DNA from: Azotobacter paspali
GTDB lineage: Bacteria; Pseudomonadota; Gammaproteobacteria; Pseudomonadales; Pseudomonadaceae
NCBI RefSeq assembly: GCF_042434745.1
Contig: NZ_JBHLSS010000123.1
Strand: one strand, 5' to 3'
Length of the DNA stretch: 37,857 bases
The notes beneath the pieces were generated by a model. The model was given only the letters and a program-made list of their open reading frames with translations. It searched no databases and had not been told where the DNA came from. The position numbers were made by a program, and so were the translations under genes. Below, piece by piece: positions 26,746 to 36,000 of this stretch (position 1 is its first letter; the number at the start of each line of letters is the position of its first letter).

Positions 26746-26927
26746 GTGTCTCGGGGGGCGGCGCTTACCGTGCCGCTCCCTGCCGCCAATCCTCCTCCCG
26801 ATCCCTATCCCCACCGGTGCCTGTCGGCAACCCCGGACGTCACGCGCTGCACGCTGCGCGGCAGGGGCGGCACGGGCTCACGCGGTGGTAGAGTTCCGGG
26901 AACCGCGAATCGCCAGGAGAAAGCCCG

Positions 26928-27240
26928 ATGTCCTGCCCCCAGGTCTGCGGCACCGCGACCCTCAAGTGCAGTTTTGGCGTGGCGCCGTCGATGCTGAACG
27001 TGCTGCCGGTCAATCGCACGCTGACCAACAACCTGCCGGCGGCGAATCTTTCCGACCATATTCCGCTGGTCAACATTCTGCCCTTCGGCCTGTGCCAGAG
27101 CATGGCCAATCCCACGGTGGCGGCGGCCACCGCGGCGGCGCTCGGTGCCCTGACGCCGATGCCCTGCGTGCCGGCCACGGCCAGCCCGTGGATTCCGGGC
27201 GGGCCAGCCACCGTGCTGCTGGGTAACGTCCCGGCACTGG
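26928..27240 (+). pseudogene. PAAR-like (DUF4280) protein, 3' end lost
   Basis: About 104 residues begin MSCPQVCGTATLKCSFGVAP, then LPVNRTLTNNLPAANLSDHI and TPMPCVPATASPWIPGGPAT, a DUF4280/PAAR-like spike-tip domain of the kind linked to type VI secretion or similar systems. After GNVPAL, near 27238-27243, the sequence becomes an inverted transposase fragment, so the last 20-30 residues are missing. No other secretion genes are in the window. In 26746-26927 nothing is recognised. Confidence 0.6.
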
Positions 27241-27573
27241 CAAGGTGCGGCCGTCCAGGATCACGGCGCTGGGTTGGCCCTGCTTGCCTTGAGCGACACG
27301 CAACACCGAGCGCAGATCGTTGACCATGGCTTCGAAGCAGCCGGCCTGCAGCCACCGCTGAGTCTGTTGGTAAACCGCCTCCCACGGCGGAAAGTCGTTG
27401 GGAATCAGTCGCCAGGGAGCACCAGCCCGGGCCATCCAGCGCAACGCGTTGAACATCAGGCGCAGATCGTACCTGCACTGCGGCGCTCGCGGATCCATCA
27501 GGGTCAGGTAGGGCGCAGCGAAGGCCCATTCTTCATCAGAAACGTCTGTCGGGTAAGGGCGTGCGGGCTTCAT
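27241..27573 (-). pseudogene. IS5-family transposase, N-terminal fragment
   Basis: From ATG 27573 about 110 codons match an IS5-type transposase: YPTDVSDEEWAFAAPYLTLM, LRWMARAGAPWRLIPNDFPP, VYQQTQRWLQAG, ending SAVILDGRTL. After the first catalytic Asp the sequence switches to the inverted PAAR-like gene. No inverted repeats are visible at either end. It is a different element from that at 2428-3323. Confidence 0.75.
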
Positions 27574-27577
27574 CCAA

Positions 27578-27751
27578 CTACGATAGCTTCACCGGCACCA
27601 AGTTCATAACACGCTCTAGTTTGACATTCAGTTCGATGGGGTCGCTGGCCGAGGCCAGGCGTTTGCGTAGATGGAAGTGCAGGCGTTCCGGCAGGGCCGG
27701 GCGGCTCGGGCGGGGCCGGCGAAGCAGGTTCGCGAGTGCGAGGACGGACAT
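27578..27751 (-). other. Short open frame of unknown status in the PAAR-modG gap
   Basis: 57 codons (MSVLALANLLRRPRPSRPAL, later HLRKRLASASDPIELNVKL) with no recognised family. It may be a remnant of a gene cut by the adjacent IS fragment, or chance. Apart from this and the hairpin at 27773-27793, the stretch 27574-27834 shows nothing. Confidence 0.2.
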
Positions 27752-27772
27752 GGCAACGGCTCGTGCGACGGG

Positions 27773-27793
27773 GCGTGCCTGTTGCAGGCACGC
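27773..27793 (-). terminator. Stem-loop downstream of modG
   Basis: Perfect 9-bp stem GCGTGCCTG / CAGGCACGC with a 3-nt loop, about 41 nt after the modG stop. There is no U-run. Confidence 0.35.
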
Positions 27794-27834
27794 TCCATGC
27801 CACCTTTGTTCGCGGGAGGCGGTAAGGTCCGCTC

Positions 27835-28263
27835 TCAGGCCGGGACGCCGAGGATCACGTTGGAGGCTTTGATGACCGCGCTGGCGCTGGCGCCCGGCTT
27901 CAGGCCCAGCTCGGCGACGGCTTCCTTGGTGACCATGGAGGTGATCTCGGTGCCGCCCTGCAGGGCCAGGGTGACCTCGGCGTTGACCGCGCCGGTCTCG
28001 ATGGTCTTGACGGTGCCGGTCAGGATGTTGCGGGCGGACAGGCGGTAACCGCTGCTGTCGGTCATCAGCAATACCCAGGGGGCCTTCACCACGGCGACTA
28101 CCTCCTTGCCGGGGGCTAATTGCAGGGACCTGGCGCTTTCCAGGGTCACCACGGCGGCGAGTTTGTCGCCACCGCCCAGGAGGATGTCCACCTCGACGTT
28201 GACCGCGCCTTCCTTCAGAGCGCTGACGGTACCTTTGAAGACGTTGCGGGCGCTGATTCTCAT
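27835..28263 (-). CDS. modG: ModG, molybdenum-binding molbindin
   Basis: 142 residues made of two Mop/TOBE domains: MRISARNVFKGTVSALKEGA to VVAVVKAPWVLLM, and RLSARNILTGTVKTIETGAV to ASAVIKASNVILG. It matches A. vinelandii ModG in length and layout; that protein binds eight molybdates per trimer and buffers cytoplasmic Mo. Start at 28263; the frame extends 12 codons upstream without similarity. Divergent from modEABC. Confidence 0.95.
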   Translation of the reverse strand: MRISARNVFKGTVSALKEGAVNVEVDILLGGGDKLAAVVTLESARSLQLAPGKEVVAVVKAPWVLLMTDSSGYRLSARNILTGTVKTIETGAVNAEVTLALQGGTEITSMVTKEAVAELGLKPGASASAVIKASNVILGVPA

Positions 28264-28302
28264 CTGTGTTCCTTGTCCGATGGAGGCAGGGTTTGGCACA
28301 AC

Positions 28303-28324
28303 CGCTATATCGGTTGCGCTATAA
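28303..28324. promoter_or_regulatory. Direct repeat CGCTATA between modG and modE
   Basis: CGCTATAT (28303-28310) and CGCTATAA (28317-28324), 14 bp apart. The motif resembles a half-site of ModE operators, but the copies are direct rather than inverted. ModE binding is therefore only possible. Confidence 0.3.
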
Positions 28325-28326
28325 AT

Positions 28327-28342
28327 TGTCGTAAAAATAACA
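28327..28342 (+). promoter_or_regulatory. NifA-type upstream site before modE
   Basis: Exact TGT-N10-ACA, about 98 bp upstream of the start predicted from the -24/-12 element at 28407. A single site of six fixed bases can arise by chance. Confidence 0.4.
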
Positions 28343-28371
28343 ATCGATGTGAGTCGAAAGTATAGACAACG

Positions 28372-28397
28372 TTGTTATGGCAGCGGAATAATAACAA
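28372..28397. promoter_or_regulatory. Inverted repeat TTGTTAT-N12-ATAACAA, candidate operator
   Basis: Perfect 7-bp arms at 28372-28378 and 28391-28397. The 12-bp spacer equals that of reported ModE boxes, though the arms differ from the CGNTATAT consensus. It ends 9 bp before the -24 element. An ACAACGTTGT palindrome (28366-28375) overlaps its left arm. Confidence 0.4.
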
Positions 28398-28406
28398 AGT
28401 GATACT

Positions 28407-28422
28407 TGGCATTTGAATTGCT
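28407..28422 (+). promoter_or_regulatory. Sigma-54-type promoter of modEABC
   Basis: TGGCAT, five bases, TTGCT: full match to the -24 and -12 boxes, 44 nt before the modE ATG. A TATATAA stretch at 28424-28430 could be part of a sigma-70 -10 instead, but no good -35 is placed for it. Confidence 0.55.
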
Positions 28423-28466
28423 TTATATAAAATTGGATAAATAGATAAATTGCAGGCTACCAGACG

Positions 28467-29279
28467 ATGACCGCCACCCGTTTCCTCGCCCGCATGTCCC
28501 TGGACACCGATGTCGGTACCGCCCTGTCCGATACCCGCATCCGCCTGCTCGAGGCCATTGAGCGCGAAGGATCGATCAACCGGGCCGCCAAGGTCGTGCC
28601 GCTTTCCTACAAGGCGGCCTGGGACGCCATCGATACCATGAACAACCTCGCTCCCGAGCCCCTGGTGGTGCGGGTCGCCGGTGGCCGGCAGGGTGGCGGC
28701 ACCCAGCTCACCGACTACGGCCGGCGCATCGTGGCCATGTACCGCGCCCTGGAAATCGAATACCAGAACGCCCTTGATCGTCTCTCCGAGCGCCTCAACG
28801 AGGTGACCGGCGGCGACATTCAGGCCTTCCAGCGTCTCATGCACTCCATGAGCATGAAGACCAGCGCGCGCAACCAGTTCGCCGGCATCGTCACCGGCCT
28901 GCGCGTCGGCGGCGTCGACTACGAGGTGCGCATCCGCCTGGACGCCGAGAACGAGATCGCCGCGGTCATCACCAAGGCCAGCGCGGAGAGCCTGGAGCTG
29001 GCCATCGGCAAGGAGGTCTTCGCTCTGGTCAAGTCTTCCTCGGTGATGCTCACCACCGAGCTTTCGCTCAAGCTCACCGCTCGCAATCAGTTGTGGGGCG
29101 AGGTCATCGATATCCACGAGGGGCCGGTGAACAACGAGGTGACCCTGGCCCTGCCCTCCGGGCGCAGCGTGACCTGCGTGGTCACCGCCGACAGTTGCAA
29201 GGCCCTCGGCCTGGCGCCGGGCGTGGCCGCCTGCGCTTTCTTCAAGTCGTCGAGCGTGATCCTGGCCGTCTACGGCTGA
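28467..29279 (+). CDS. modE: ModE, molybdate-responsive regulator
   Basis: 270 residues. The N-terminal LysR-like winged helix (RIRLLEAIEREGSINRAAKV, SYKAAWDAIDTMNNL) binds DNA. Two Mop/TOBE domains follow: TSARNQFAGIVTGLRVGGVD and LTARNQLWGEVIDIHEGPVN, each ending in FALVKSSSVMLT-like strands that bind molybdate. The linker contains SMKTSARNQF. First gene of modEABC, 43 nt before modA. Mo-bound ModE represses Mo uptake. Confidence 0.95.
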   Translation: MTATRFLARMSLDTDVGTALSDTRIRLLEAIEREGSINRAAKVVPLSYKAAWDAIDTMNNLAPEPLVVRVAGGRQGGGTQLTDYGRRIVAMYRALEIEYQNALDRLSERLNEVTGGDIQAFQRLMHSMSMKTSARNQFAGIVTGLRVGGVDYEVRIRLDAENEIAAVITKASAESLELAIGKEVFALVKSSSVMLTTELSLKLTARNQLWGEVIDIHEGPVNNEVTLALPSGRSVTCVVTADSCKALGLAPGVAACAFFKSSSVILAVYG

Positions 29280-29322
29280 CCGGCTTCCCCCCGTTCCGTT
29301 TCTCTCAACATGGAGTAGTAGC

Positions 29323-30081
29323 ATGAGCTTTTCGCTGTCCCGCCTGGTCGTCGCCCTGGGCGCCGGCCTGCTCGCCTGTGCCGCCCAGGCGGCGGAAGTA
29401 CAGGTCGCCGTCGCCGCCAACTTCACCGCGCCGATGAAAGATATCGCCAGCCAATTCGAGAAGGACACCGGCCACAAGGTGATCACCTCCTTCGGACCGA
29501 CCGGCGGCTTCTACAGCCAGATCCAGAACGGCGCGCCCTTCGAGGTCTTCCTCGCCGCCGACGACACCACGCCGGAGAAGCTGGAGAAGGAAGGCGGCAC
29601 CGTCGCCGGTTCGCGCTTCACCTACGCCATCGGCAAGCTGGTGCTGTGGTCGGCCAAGCCCGGCTACGTGGATGACCAGGGCGCGGTGCTGAAGAAGAAC
29701 GCTTTCAAGCACCTGTCCATCGCCAACCCGAAGACCGCCCCCTATGGCGCCGCCGCCGTCCAGGTGCTGGCCAAGCTCGGCCTGACCGAGGCGACCAAGT
29801 CGAAGCTGGTCGAGGGCGCCAGCATTGCCCAGGCGTACCAGTTCGTCGCCACCGGCAACGCCGAGCTGGGCTTCGTCGCCCTGTCGCAGGTGTACAAGGA
29901 CGGCAAGCTCACCGAAGGCTCTGGCTGGAACGTACCGGGCGATCTGTACGAGCCGATCCGCCAGGACGCGGTGATCCTGACCAAGGGCAAGGACAACCCC
30001 GCCGCCCAGGCGCTGGTCGACTACCTCAAGGGGCCCAAGGCCGCCGAGGTGATCAAGGCCTACGGTTACGGTCTGCAATAA
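29323..30081 (+). CDS. modA: ModA, periplasmic molybdate-binding protein
   Basis: 252 residues. Signal peptide LVVALGAGLLACAAQA with cleavage before AEVQVAVAAN. Family blocks: VAVAANFTAPMKDIASQFEK, SFGPTGGFYSQIQNGAPFEV and FLAADDTTPEKL. The end, LKGPKAAEVIKAYGYGLQ, is typical. GGAG precedes ATG 29323. Delivers molybdate (and tungstate) to ModB/ModC. Confidence 0.96.
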   Translation: MSFSLSRLVVALGAGLLACAAQAAEVQVAVAANFTAPMKDIASQFEKDTGHKVITSFGPTGGFYSQIQNGAPFEVFLAADDTTPEKLEKEGGTVAGSRFTYAIGKLVLWSAKPGYVDDQGAVLKKNAFKHLSIANPKTAPYGAAAVQVLAKLGLTEATKSKLVEGASIAQAYQFVATGNAELGFVALSQVYKDGKLTEGSGWNVPGDLYEPIRQDAVILTKGKDNPAAQALVDYLKGPKAAEVIKAYGYGLQ

Positions 30082-30102
30082 GCAAGGCAGGAGGTGCAGG
30101 CA

Positions 30103-30783
30103 ATGCCGTTGTCCGAACACGACCTCGCCGCCATCCGCCTGACCCTGGAGCTGGCATCGCTGACCACGGTGCTGCTGCTGGTGGTCGGTACGCCGATCGC
30201 CTGGTGGCTGGCGCGTACCCGTTCGCGCCTGAAGGGGGCGATAGGCGCGGTCGTGGCATTGCCGCTGGTGCTACCGCCGACCGTGCTCGGCTTCTACCTG
30301 CTGGTGACCATGGGGCCGCACGGCCCCATCGGTCAACTAACCCAGTTCCTGGGACTCGGCACGTTGCCGTTCACCTTCGCCGGCCTGGTGGTGGCGTCGG
30401 TGTTCTATTCGCTGCCTTTCGTCGTGCAACCGCTGCAGAACGCCTTCGAGGCGATCGGCGAGCGCCCGCTGGAGGTGGCCTCGACGCTGCGCGCCGGCCC
30501 CTGGGATACCTTCTTCACCGTGGTGGTCCCCCTCGCGCGGCCCGGTTTCATCACCGCCGCCATTCTCGGCTTCGCGCATACCGTGGGCGAGTTCGGCGTG
30601 GTACTGATGATCGGCGGCAATATTCCGGAAAAGACCCGCACCGTGGCGGTACAAATTTTCGACCATGTCGAGGCGATGGAATATGTCCAGGCCCATTGGC
30701 TCGCTGGAGGCATGGTGCTGTTCTCCTTCCTGGTACTGTTCGCACTCTATTCCAGCCGTCGCTTCAAGGCAGGGCTGAGCTGA
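30103..30783 (+). CDS. modB: ModB, molybdate ABC transporter permease
   Basis: 226 residues, five to six membrane helices (TTVLLLVVGTPIAWWLARTR, VVALPLVLPPTVLGFYLLVT). The EAA loop that meets ModC is RPLEVASTLRAGPWDTFFTV. ATG 30103 has GGCAGGAGG eight bases upstream; the GTG at 30094 is less likely. Confidence 0.95.
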   Translation: MPLSEHDLAAIRLTLELASLTTVLLLVVGTPIAWWLARTRSRLKGAIGAVVALPLVLPPTVLGFYLLVTMGPHGPIGQLTQFLGLGTLPFTFAGLVVASVFYSLPFVVQPLQNAFEAIGERPLEVASTLRAGPWDTFFTVVVPLARPGFITAAILGFAHTVGEFGVVLMIGGNIPEKTRTVAVQIFDHVEAMEYVQAHWLAGGMVLFSFLVLFALYSSRRFKAGLS

Positions 30784-30799
30784 TTCGGGAGAGTCGTCG

Positions 30800-31942
30800 A
30801 TGAACACCAGCTTCGAGCCCGGCACCAAGGGCGAAACCGGTGCACTTTCGGGCGGCTTGCCGGCGGACGGCATCCGTGCCCGTTTCCGGGTGGATTACGC
30901 GGGGTTCGCGCTGGATGTCGACCTGACCCTGCCGGGGCATGGCGTGACCGCGCTGTTCGGCCATTCCGGCTCCGGCAAGACCACCCTGCTGCGCTGCGTC
31001 GCCGGCTTGGAGCGGGCCGTCGAGGCGCGTCTGGAGATCAACGGCGAGCTCTGGCAGGACAGCGCCGCCGGGGTGTTCTTGCCGACCCACAGGCGCGCCC
31101 TCGGCTACGTATTCCAGGAGGCCAGCCTGTTCCCCCATCTGAGCGTGCGGCGCAACCTGGAATACGGCATGAAGCGTGTCGATGCCGCTAGCCGCCAGGT
31201 CTCCTGGGAACGGGTGCTGGAACTGCTCGGCATCGGCCATTTGCTCGAACGCCTGCCCGGCCGCCTGTCCGGTGGCGAGCGCCAGCGCGTCGGCATCGCC
31301 CGCGCGCTGCTCACCAGCCCGCGCCTTCTGCTGATGGACGAGCCGCTGGCGGCGCTCGACCTCAAGCGCAAGAACGAGATCCTGCCCTATCTGGAGCGCC
31401 TGCACGACGAATTGGACATCCCGATGCTGTTCGTCAGCCACTTGCCGGACGAGGTGTCGCGCCTCGCCGACCATGTGGTGCTGCTCGACCAGGGGCGCGT
31501 GACGGCGCAGGGCTCGCTGCAGGACATCATGGCGCGGCTCGACCTGCCGACCGCCTTTCACGAGGATGCCGGGGTGGTCATCGAGTCGGTGGTGGCCGAG
31601 CACGACGACCATTACCACCTCACCCGTCTCGAGTTTCCCGGCGGCGCGGTGCTGGTCGCGCGGCGTCCGGAAGCGCCCGGCCTGCGCCTGCGCCTGCGTG
31701 TGCACGCTCGCGACGTCAGCCTGGCGAACAGCCGCATCGAGGACTCCAGCATCACCAACGTGCTGCCCGCCACGGTCCGCGAGGTAGTCGAGGCCGATAC
31801 CCCGGCCCATGTGTTGATACGTCTGGAGGCCGAGGGCACCCCGCTGATCGCCTGCATCACTCGCCGCTCCTGCGACCAACTCGGGATAGCCCCCGGCAGG
31901 CGCATGTGGGCGCAAATCAAGGCAGTGGCGCTGCTCGGCTGA
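30800..31942 (+). CDS. modC: ModC, molybdate ABC transporter ATPase
   Basis: 380 residues. Walker A GHSGSGKTTL, Q-loop YVFQEASLFP, signature LSGGERQRVGIARALL, Walker B LLLMDEPLAALD, H-loop MLFVSHLPDE. A C-terminal Mop/TOBE domain (about 310-378; SSITNVLPATVREVVEAD) can bind oxyanion. The N-terminus carries about 25 extra residues before the first ATPase strand (MNTSFEPGTKGETGALSGGL). Last gene of modEABC. Confidence 0.96.
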   Translation: MNTSFEPGTKGETGALSGGLPADGIRARFRVDYAGFALDVDLTLPGHGVTALFGHSGSGKTTLLRCVAGLERAVEARLEINGELWQDSAAGVFLPTHRRALGYVFQEASLFPHLSVRRNLEYGMKRVDAASRQVSWERVLELLGIGHLLERLPGRLSGGERQRVGIARALLTSPRLLLMDEPLAALDLKRKNEILPYLERLHDELDIPMLFVSHLPDEVSRLADHVVLLDQGRVTAQGSLQDIMARLDLPTAFHEDAGVVIESVVAEHDDHYHLTRLEFPGGAVLVARRPEAPGLRLRLRVHARDVSLANSRIEDSSITNVLPATVREVVEADTPAHVLIRLEAEGTPLIACITRRSCDQLGIAPGRRMWAQIKAVALLG

Positions 31943-31960
31943 GGCCGCCGGGCGGCGGCC
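31943..31960. terminator. Hairpin between convergent modC and HD-GYP gene
   Basis: GGCCGCC-GGGC-GGCGGCC, a 7-bp perfect stem filling the 17-nt gap between the two stop codons. It could end transcription from both sides. It lacks T-runs. Confidence 0.5.
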
Positions 31961-33003
31961 TACGGGTCGAAGTCCAGGTATGGGTCTTGGTGGTCGGCAT
32001 AGCGTTCGACGATCCGCGCGATTTCCCCGAGCGAACGCCGGAAGGGGTCGATCAGCGCCGGATCGAAATGCGTGCCGGCTTGGGCCTCGATGTAGCCGAC
32101 CGCCTCTTCCAGGGGCCAAGCCTTCTTGTAAGGGCGCTCCGAGGTCAGCGCGTCGAACACATCGGCGACGGCGGCGATGCGTGCCATCAAAGGAATTTCC
32201 TCGCTTCCGAGGCCTTGGGGATAACCGCTGCCGTCCCATTTCTCGTGGTGGTACAGGGCGATGCTGTGGGCGGCCTTGAGCAGGTCGTCGTCGTGCCGAC
32301 CGATGATCTTCGCGCCGATCTCGGTATGCTGGCGCATGATCGCCAATTCTTCCGGTTCCAACCGGCCCGACTTGAGCAGGATGCTGTCGGGAATGCCGAT
32401 CTTGCCGATGTCGTGCATCGGCGCGGCATTGAAGAGGGTTTCCACGAACTCCGCGCCCATGCCGGCTGCCTGGGCGATCAGTCGGGCGATATGGCTCATG
32501 CGCGCGATGTGGTTGCCCGTCTCGTTGTCGCGAAACTCCGCGGCGCGGCTCAGACGGCGGACGATCTGCTGGCGGGTCCTGAGCAGTTCGGCGGTGCGCT
32601 GCTCGACCTGCCGGGCCAGTTCCTGGCGCTGCCGATGGAGCGCCAGGTGGGTCCGTACCCGGGCCAGAGCGATCGGCGGGCTGATCGGCTTGGTGATGTA
32701 GTCCACCGCGCCCAGCTCCAGGCCGCGCTGCTCGTCGGCCGTTTCGCTCATGGCGGTGACGAAGATCACCGGAATGGTCCGGGTCTCCGGATCGGCCTTG
32801 AGCCGTTCGCAGACCTGATAGCCACTCAGTCCCGGCATCATCACATCGAGCAGGATGAGGTCCGGCGGGTTGTCCGAGCGGGCGATCCTGAGCGCCCGCT
32901 CGCCGTTCAGGGCGACCTTGGTGCGGTGATGCGGCGCGAGGATCTCGACGAAAATGTCGATGTTCTCCGGTACGTCGTCCACGATGAGGATAGTGGCTTT
33001 CAT
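31960..33003 (-). CDS. Response regulator with HD-GYP output (cyclic-di-GMP phosphodiesterase)
   Basis: 347 residues. The REC domain (1-125) has phospho-acceptor Asp53 (LILLDVMMPG), the acidic pair at VDD, and Lys in ITKPIS. A coiled segment (125-150) precedes the HD-GYP domain. That domain keeps HD (MHDIGKIGIPD, about 197), YHHEKWDGSGYPQGL (GYP about 260) and ADVFDALTSERPYK. All metal ligands look present, so cyclic-di-GMP hydrolysis is likely. The start overlaps the stop of the sensor kinase (ATGA), so the two are a pair. Confidence 0.92.
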   Translation of the reverse strand: MKATILIVDDVPENIDIFVEILAPHHRTKVALNGERALRIARSDNPPDLILLDVMMPGLSGYQVCERLKADPETRTIPVIFVTAMSETADEQRGLELGAVDYITKPISPPIALARVRTHLALHRQRQELARQVEQRTAELLRTRQQIVRRLSRAAEFRDNETGNHIARMSHIARLIAQAAGMGAEFVETLFNAAPMHDIGKIGIPDSILLKSGRLEPEELAIMRQHTEIGAKIIGRHDDDLLKAAHSIALYHHEKWDGSGYPQGLGSEEIPLMARIAAVADVFDALTSERPYKKAWPLEEAVGYIEAQAGTHFDPALIDPFRRSLGEIARIVERYADHQDPYLDFDP

Positions 33004-36000
33004 CTGCGCGGTCTCCGCAGGCTGGCTGCTTCGGTGCTCTGTGGGGTGAGGCTCCGGCGGATGGCTGCGAGGCTAGCCAGGGCGGCCTCGAAGTCGTAGC
33101 GGGCGACCAGGGCCTGTAGCTCGCCGGCCCGTTCGCCGAGGCCGTGGGCGGCCAGCCGGGGGCTCAGAGCGCGCAGTTGCGCCAGGGCGTCGGCATCGTC
33201 GTCGCGCAACAGGGTCTCCAGGGTTCGGAGTCCTTCGTCGAGTGCGGACAGCTCCTGCTGCGTTTCCGCTACGATGGGCGCCGGATTGCCGGCGGCCGGG
33301 GCGGCGGCGATGGATGCGCACAGGGCGCCAAGCCCCCGTTCCAGATCGTCCAGGGTTCCGGCGGGAGGTTGCCGGTTCTGCCCGAGGCATTGCTCAAGGG
33401 TGGCGGCCTGGACCGCTAGCGCCGTGGCGCCGATATTGCCGGCCAGTCCCTTGAGGGTATGGGCGATACGCCGGGCGTCTTCCCGGTCGCCGGCCGCGAG
33501 GGCGGCGCCGAGCCGTGCGGCGGCGTCGGCCTGGGTCGCTGCGAAACGCGCCAGCAGCCGGTCGAGTAGGGCGCGGTTGCCGCCCAGGCGCCGCAAGGCT
33601 GCGGCTCGCTCCAGGGCAGTGTTCGCCGGCGCTGTGGACACGCTCCCGCCGGTGGCCGGAGGCGCGTGGAGGGCCAGCGGCCGACTGCCCCCGACCCAGT
33701 GGCGCAGGGTGATGAACAATTGGGTGACGTCGATGGGTTTGGCGATGTACGCGTTCATCCCGGCGGCCAGGCAGTGTTCCCGGTCGCCGGCCATGGTGTT
33801 GGCGGTCATGGCCAGGATCGGCAGGTCGACGAGGCCTGCCCGGCGAATCCTCTGGGTGGCCTCGAAGCCATCCATCACCGGCATCTGGCAGTCCATCAGC
33901 ACGCCGTCGTAGGCATGCGCCATGACCTTGCCGACGGCCTCGGCCCCGTCGTTGGCGACGTCCACGCGAATCCCCGCGGTGGCGAGGAATTCCATGGCCA
34001 TTTCCTGGTTGATCGGGTCGTCCTCGACCAGCAGCAGATGGGCACCGCGCAGGGCCTCGCGGGCCTGTTCGGCCTCGCTTTCTAGCGCTTTTCGGCTGTT
34101 CGGCGCGGTCCTCATCCTGCGACTGCAGGCATCGAGGATGCCGTCGAGCAGGTTGGAAGGAGTAACCGGCTTGACCAGCAGGCCCTCCACGGGGACTTTG
34201 CCGAGGCGTTCGAGCAACTCGTCGCGGCCGTACGAGGTGACCATCACGAACAGCGGAGTCTCGGCGATCCGCGGGGCCGCGCGGATCGCGCCGACCGCCT
34301 GGACGCCGTCCATGCCCGGCATCAGCCAGTCCATGATTACCAGGCGGTAAGGGTTGCCCTCCTGCTGGGCCCGGTCCAGCAGCCGGATCGCTTGCGGCGC
34401 GTTGTCCGTCGTGGTCACCGCGAAGCGCAGCGCGCTCAGCATGCCGGCGAAGATTTCCAGGGCGCTGGCGTTGTCGTCCACCACCAGTACGCGCATGCCG
34501 AGGAGATCGGCGCTGTCCGCCAGCAGTTCGCGCTGGTTCGCTTGTCGCTCGAAGCGGGCATCGAAATGGAAGGTGCTGCCGACCCCGGGGCTGGAGTCGA
34601 CGCCGATCTCGCCGTCCATCATCGTCACCAGGTGCTTGCAGATGGCCAGGCCGAGACCGGTTCCGCCGTACTGGCGAGAGGTCGAGGAGTCGGCTTGGGT
34701 GAAGGCCCGGAACAGCTTCCGGCGCTGCGTCTCGTCGAGGCCGATGCCGGTATCGCGCACCTCGAAGCGCAGCCGGACGCTCCGTTCGTCCTCGCATTCC
34801 TTACGAATGCGCAGAGTGATTTCGCCCTGGCTGGTGAACTTGATCGCGTTATCGAGCAGGTTGCTCAGCACCTGGCCGAGGCGCAGCGGGTCGCCGATCA
34901 GCGCGGTGGGCACGTCGGTGGCGATGTCGAAGAGCAGCTCCAGGCCCTTTTCCTGGGCCTTGAGGACGGACAGGTCGGCCAGGTGATCGGTCACGCTTTC
35001 GAGCTGGAAGTCCACCTGCTCGAAACGCATCTTGCCGGCCTCGATCTTCGAGAAGTCGAGGATGTCGTTGATGATACCGAGCAGGCTCCGGGCCGCGTCG
35101 TGGGCCTTTTCGACAAAGTTGCGCTGGCGCTCGTCCAGCCCGCTGTCCAGCGCCAACTGGGTCATGCCCATGATCACGTTCATCGGCGTGCGAATCTCGT
35201 GGCTCATGTTGGCGAGGAAGTCGGACTTCATGCGCGTCGCCTCCTGGGCTAGCTCCTTGGCTTCGGCCAGGGCCCGTTCGGACGCCTTCTGTACCGAGAT
35301 ATCGATCAGCATGCCGAGCAGCCCGGCCGGACGGCCGTCGCCGCCGGGGTAGCCGGCGAGGGTGTAGATGGATGGGTGCTCGCGCCCATCGGCATAGCGG
35401 ATTCGCCGTTCGGTGCTGAACAGGCCGCCTTCGCGCAGCAGCCGCTCGCTGGCGGCCTGATAGCGGGAGCGTTCTTCGGCGGGCAGTTCCAGGAAATCCA
35501 GGATGGTCTTGCCGGTCAGTTCCTCGGCGCGGACCCGGAAGCTGTCCAGGAAGGCCTGGTTGAAGCGGATGTAACGGGCCTCCCGGTCCTTGACGAAGAG
35601 CGGGAAGGGGATGCTGTCGAACAGCACTCGCTGGAGTTCCAACTCGTCGCAACCGGCCTGCTCCGGGAGCGTGCGCCGCCGGTGGTAGCCGTGCAAGGCG
35701 AAGGCCGCCAGCAGCAGGCCGGACAGCAGGGTGGCCGCGACGATGTGCATGGCGGAGTCGACTTGGCTGTCGAGCCGTTCCAGACGGGTCGCGAGACGCT
35801 CCAGGGCCTTTTTGCAGGCGATGTCCTCCCAGGTCCGGAAGGCCTCCGGATCGCGCCCGTCCCCGGTCGTGGCCGAGCTTCCGACGCCGTGGACCAGCGC
35901 CTGCAAGACTTCGTGGCGCTCCTGGGCCAACAGGAGGGTACGCCCAGCATTCAGCGAGGAGAACAGCAGCAGAAGCACGGCGAGTAGGGAGGCGAGGGTG

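Noticed and set aside
28303..28324. Canonical ModE operator
   Set aside because: Half-sites CGCTATA are present but in direct orientation, not as the inverted pair expected; kept only as a low-confidence feature.
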